Assembly (NCBI GenBank): GCA_028293405.1
Contig: JAQGOW010000116.1
Span: 1-7,431 of the forward strand
DNA length: 7,431 bases
From: Verrucomicrobiales bacterium
GTDB lineage: Bacteria; Verrucomicrobiota; Verrucomicrobiia; Limisphaerales; Palsa-1400
Direction of reading: 5' to 3'
Shown here: positions 4,405 to 7,431 of the stretch, piece after piece
How the letters are laid out: the number at the start of each line of letters is the position of its first letter
Position numbering within the stretch: position 1 is the first letter of the stretch
Made by a program: the position numbers and the translations under genes
Notes under the pieces: generated by a model
Database searches by the model: none
What the model was told of the DNA's origin: nothing
The model's input: only the letters and a program-made list of their open reading frames with translations

Positions 4405-6963
4405 TCAGTCCAACTGCAGAACGCGGTAGAACCGTTGTTGATCCGCGGTCGGCAAGTTAGTGAACGACAGCGAAGATCCAGTTCCACGAAAATCCAATCC
4501 AATCTCGCGCCAACTGGAACTGTTGAGATTGGTTTTATACTGCGCGCGATATGTTTTCCCGGCATACGAAGCCCACGACAAAATCACGTTTGCATTCGCA
4601 ATGTTTGGTGTCAGCAAAACTGGCGCCGCCACGGGAACATTGAATGGCACGCTTAAGATGTTGTTGTTTTCGTTCCCTTCGGCGAACCGGTTGATGTCGT
4701 CGACGTTCGCGATCACCTGATGTGCACCAGCAGTCGCTGACCAATAGTTAACCCCATTCGGCCCGCCATCGGCATTCAACGCGATCGTTGCGCCCGCGCC
4801 GAGCGATTCCGAATAGCCCGATGACCAAGTCACAGCACCGCCGCTATCGATCGAAAAACCAATACCCAACGTGACCCCAGGCGGAGTGGCCGCGCCGCCC
4901 TGGTTTTTTACCGTCGCACGAAACACAACATTGGTTCCGGGGCCGAACGCGGCAGGTATTGACGAAACGGCAGTGATGACAACATCAGGCAAAGCGTTGG
5001 TCGCGGCTGCAGGCACCTGCGCTGAATTCGCACTTTCCCCTGCTCCATTGGCCGCCGAAACCACATAATAGTAAGCGCCCGGCGCCACGGAGGTGTCGAT
5101 ATATCCCGAAGCAAAAACGTTCGTCGCGATTACAGAATACGGCCCGCCGTTAAGTCGTTTCACTATAAATTGTGTCGCGCCACTGGGCGCTTTCCAATTC
5201 AGAGAAATATTTCCAGAACCAACCGCAGTGCTCAAACCGGTCGGCGGATTTGGAATTGCATTGGTGGCATTCGCAACAATTTCAATCCCGTTACACGCCG
5301 CGTTATTTAGCACCGTGATAAAATCGATCGTGATGCGTCCGTTCGGATCAGGAATCGCGTTGAACTCCTGCACGTTCGCTTTGAATTGGGCACCGGCCGC
5401 CGCAAACATATCAAACGAACTCAGCACCTTTGCGCCGTTGATCTTCACATCGAAAAGCCTCTGGCCGGCGCTGGTGAAATAAACCTCCGCGAAATGCAAT
5501 CGCACCTTGTAACTGCCCGGCGCGAGATTCGGAATGGTGTAGGTCATCGATTGATACCGTTGCGTTTGATAAACCGCCATCGGCGCCGGATTCACAATGC
5601 CGTTGGTATTGATGTTGTTCGTCGCCGTGAACGTCAGTCCACCATTGAAAAACGTATCATCGGTAAATGCGCCGACGGCACCCCCTGAACAGTTGATCTT
5701 CGGCGGCGCAGCCGAACCTGACACTTCAACGGAGTCATCGCTCTCACCAAAATTGTTTAACGCACTCACCACATAATAATATGTGGCACCGCCCAGAGCA
5801 GTTGTGTCAGTGAAAGTCCCGGCGTTAACGCCTTCAGCAACGTTCCTCGCAATCACTGTATAAGGCCCACCGCTGACGGTCGAACGCTTGATGTTGTAAG
5901 TCGTCGGATTCACCGGCGTATTGGTCCAACTCAATCGCAGCAAATTCGCGACGTTTGCAGTCAGACCGGAAGGAACTTGCGGCACGCTTGTCGGGTCCAA
6001 CAAATAACCGCGAAACCATCCAGTAATCGGCTCAAGCTCAAACGACGGCCAACCCGACGGATCGCCGTTTTCGAACAACGTACAGCCGAGCAGATACGGA
6101 TCCTGCCGCATCTGATAATCAAACCAGTTCAGCCAACGTTCGTACTGCGCCGCAGTCCCTCGCGCTTGCCAACCCGACGTGAGCGGATCACCTGATTGAT
6201 CAACGCCGCCTTCCGTCAGGATCAACGGCATATCGTTTAGGTCTGGAAAATTTTGCGCGAAGTAGGTGTAGAATTGTCGGTAACGTAACGACCACCAGAT
6301 TTCTGCAGCAACATCCGTTGAATATTGCACTGTGTAAGCGTGATAACTCCACGCGCCACCTGCCGCTTTCGCCTGTCGCAATGCCGGCACAAAATTACTC
6401 AGCAACGAAAACGGATCAATGTTCCCAACCGAAATACTCCCGATGCAGGGCTTCATTCCGGCACTGACAACTTTCGGAGTCAGATTCGTCCAGAATTGAT
6501 TAATCCACTGCGACGCCTGAACTTGTTGATCAAATGGATAACCAATCGTCGGCGTCTGCCCTTCATTCGGCCCTTCCATGTAATCGATCAACGTGCGATC
6601 GGACGCGCCGATTGAATTCAACGCTGGTTGGATAATCGTATTCCAAAAATCATTGGCACTCGTTGTGGCGTCATCGGTCATGGAATACATTTTCGGCGAG
6701 TAAACGCGCACGATGATTTTGCCATTTGGGACTTTCACTTTGTAATCGCGCATCGCCTGCAGCATTCCCGACGGGAAGCCGGAATCGAGCGCGAGAACTT
6801 TCAACAGTCGCGGCTTGCCGGACACGATGTTGGAAGAACCGACGGTGTAAGCGTTGATCAAATGCGCGCTCAGCTTGCTGAAAGATTGTCCGTGCGCATG
6901 AAGACCAACTACGCAACAAACAATCATCACAAGCGCGCGGAAGTTGGGTTTACGCAGGGACAT
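4405..6963 (-). CDS. secreted multidomain glycoside hydrolase-like protein (GH-A type barrel, FN3, malectin, FN3, CARDB, RFYR tail)
   Basis: This 852-aa product has a signal peptide (about residues 1-25, cleavage near AHG-Q). Residues about 30-325 resemble a clan GH-A (beta/alpha)8 barrel. YMEGPNEG has the Asn-Glu pair expected of the acid/base (Glu134) at the end of strand 4. PLILTEGG offers a nucleophile (Glu251) at strand 7. WSYHAY (205-210) and GCTLFENGDPSGW (293-305) look like active-site strands 6 and 8. Then follow FN3 (about 328-418), a malectin domain (about 421-565, with YQTQRYQSMTYTIPNL and VRLHFAEVYF), a second FN3 (about 571-655), CARDB (about 658-778, ending near NRFAEGNENNN) and a beta-rich tail ending RFYRVLQLD. 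Malectin and FN3 modules in bacteria commonly accompany polysaccharide-degrading enzymes. The exact GH family and substrate are not recognised. The ATG at 6963 suits the signal peptide; no Shine-Dalgarno is visible. It follows the TPR gene by 27 bp and may share its transcript. Confidence 0.85.
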   Translation of the reverse strand: MSLRKPNFRALVMIVCCVVGLHAHGQSFSKLSAHLINAYTVGSSNIVSGKPRLLKVLALDSGFPSGMLQAMRDYKVKVPNGKIIVRVYSPKMYSMTDDATTSANDFWNTIIQPALNSIGASDRTLIDYMEGPNEGQTPTIGYPFDQQVQASQWINQFWTNLTPKVVSAGMKPCIGSISVGNIDPFSLLSNFVPALRQAKAAGGAWSYHAYTVQYSTDVAAEIWWSLRYRQFYTYFAQNFPDLNDMPLILTEGGVDQSGDPLTSGWQARGTAAQYERWLNWFDYQMRQDPYLLGCTLFENGDPSGWPSFELEPITGWFRGYLLDPTSVPQVPSGLTANVANLLRLSWTNTPVNPTTYNIKRSTVSGGPYTVIARNVAEGVNAGTFTDTTALGGATYYYVVSALNNFGESDDSVEVSGSAAPPKINCSGGAVGAFTDDTFFNGGLTFTATNNINTNGIVNPAPMAVYQTQRYQSMTYTIPNLAPGSYKVRLHFAEVYFTSAGQRLFDVKINGAKVLSSFDMFAAAGAQFKANVQEFNAIPDPNGRITIDFITVLNNAACNGIEIVANATNAIPNPPTGLSTAVGSGNISLNWKAPSGATQFIVKRLNGGPYSVIATNVFASGYIDTSVAPGAYYYVVSAANGAGESANSAQVPAAATNALPDVVITAVSSIPAAFGPGTNVVFRATVKNQGGAATPPGVTLGIGFSIDSGGAVTWSSGYSESLGAGATIALNADGGPNGVNYWSATAGAHQVIANVDDINRFAEGNENNNILSVPFNVPVAAPVLLTPNIANANVILSWASYAGKTYRAQYKTNLNSSSWREIGLDFRGTGSSLSFTNLPTADQQRFYRVLQLD

Positions 6964-6990
6964 TGGTGCCGTGAAGTTTACACGTAACAG

Positions 6991-7431
6991 CTATTGCTTC
7001 AATGCGTTTAACTGCGCTTGCACTTGGGGATTGTTGGGGCTGAGTCGGAGTGCTGCATGGTATTCGGCCTCGGCTTCCGTCCGTTTTCCGGCACGCGCCA
7101 ACGCGGTCGCGTAATTAGCGTGCGTTCCGGAATCGTCGGCATGCAGTTGAACCGAACGCGCGTAGTGCTCCAGCGCCTCGGGCATTTTCTCCAACTCCAT
7201 GTAAACGTTCGCCAGATTATTTTCCGTTTGGCCGTCGTTTGGATTGAGTTTCAGCGCCTCCTGATATTCCGCGATCGCCTCGTCGCGCCGATGCAACGCC
7301 GCATAGACATTGCCCAAACTGCCATGACCACTTTCATCGTTCGGGTGCTCATGAACGAAAGCCTGAAAATGCGGCAATGCGTCCTCGAACCGCCCCGCCA
7401 TCGCCAGCATCATCCCGCACTCGTAATGCGC
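6991..7431 (-). CDS. tetratricopeptide repeat protein, C-terminal part (runs off the window)
   Basis: The frame stays open to the last base, so this is the 3' end of a longer gene; 146 residues are visible. The ATG at 7413 is probably internal, because codons before it (AHYECG) complete the first helix of a repeat. Four TPR units of 34 residues can be laid out, each ending in a proline- or Asp-bearing turn (HEHPND, KLNPND, QLHADD, RLSPNN), with the usual LGNVYAALHRRDEAIAEYQEAL pattern split over helices A and B. A short cap (QVQAQLNALKQ) ends the protein. TPRs are protein-binding scaffolds. In this phylum such C-terminal repeats often follow a membrane-bound glycosyltransferase-like domain, but that part is outside the window. 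Its stop is 27 bp before the hydrolase ATG, so cotranscription is plausible. Confidence 0.88.
   Translation of the reverse strand, partial: AHYECGMMLAMAGRFEDALPHFQAFVHEHPNDESGHGSLGNVYAALHRRDEAIAEYQEALKLNPNDGQTENNLANVYMELEKMPEALEHYARSVQLHADDSGTHANYATALARAGKRTEAEAEYHAALRLSPNNPQVQAQLNALKQ

Noticed and set aside
5093..5482. 129-aa plus-strand ORF within the hydrolase gene
   Set aside because: It is antisense to the malectin region; hydrophobic stretches in it come from the complement of beta-strand codons.

Overview
The window looks like a chromosomal piece of a soil or freshwater Verrucomicrobiota bacterium, most like the Pedosphaera/Limisphaerales group. This is inferred from protein style, not from a marker gene. 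The main clues are a BspA-type leucine-rich repeat protein and a secreted multidomain carbohydrate-active protein. Both end in a short beta-rich tail with a TNL...W...RFYR pattern, which I associate with that phylum. Other clues are the many secreted proteins, the loose gene packing, and intergenic DNA with short palindromes and tandem repeats. No rRNA, tRNA, CRISPR array, transposase, integrase or phage gene was seen.

Layout. Positions 62-568 (+) hold two small putative membrane proteins, 65 and 88 aa, 42 bp apart. Positions 569-921 form a spacer with a hairpin repeat (597-621) and a doubtful minus-strand ORF whose 3' end looks coding. Positions 922-2625 (+) encode a 567-aa secreted LRR_5 protein with 13 regular repeats and a C-terminal RFYR tail. 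Positions 2626-3046 form a second spacer with a perfect 8-bp hairpin and a GC hairpin followed at a distance by a T-run. Positions 3047-4042 (+) encode an exported seven-bladed YVTN/YncE-like beta-propeller. Positions 4043-4404 separate convergent genes and hold a perfect palindrome and three short tandem repeats. Positions 4405-6963 (-) encode an 852-aa exported protein: a putative clan GH-A glycoside hydrolase barrel, FN3, malectin, FN3, CARDB and an RFYR tail. Positions 6991-7431 (-) encode the C-terminal part of a TPR protein that runs off the window, 27 bp upstream of the hydrolase and possibly cotranscribed with it.

How the genes work together. Three of the four large products carry export signals and are built for binding or display: LRR, beta-propeller, and malectin/FN3/CARDB modules around a hydrolase. 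They could serve the cell surface or polysaccharide use, but they lie on both strands with long spacers. I see no evidence that they form one operon or one new system. The best leads are the C-terminal tail shared by the two divergent secreted proteins and the substrate of the malectin-bearing hydrolase. None of the main genes has a strong Shine-Dalgarno sequence before its likely start.
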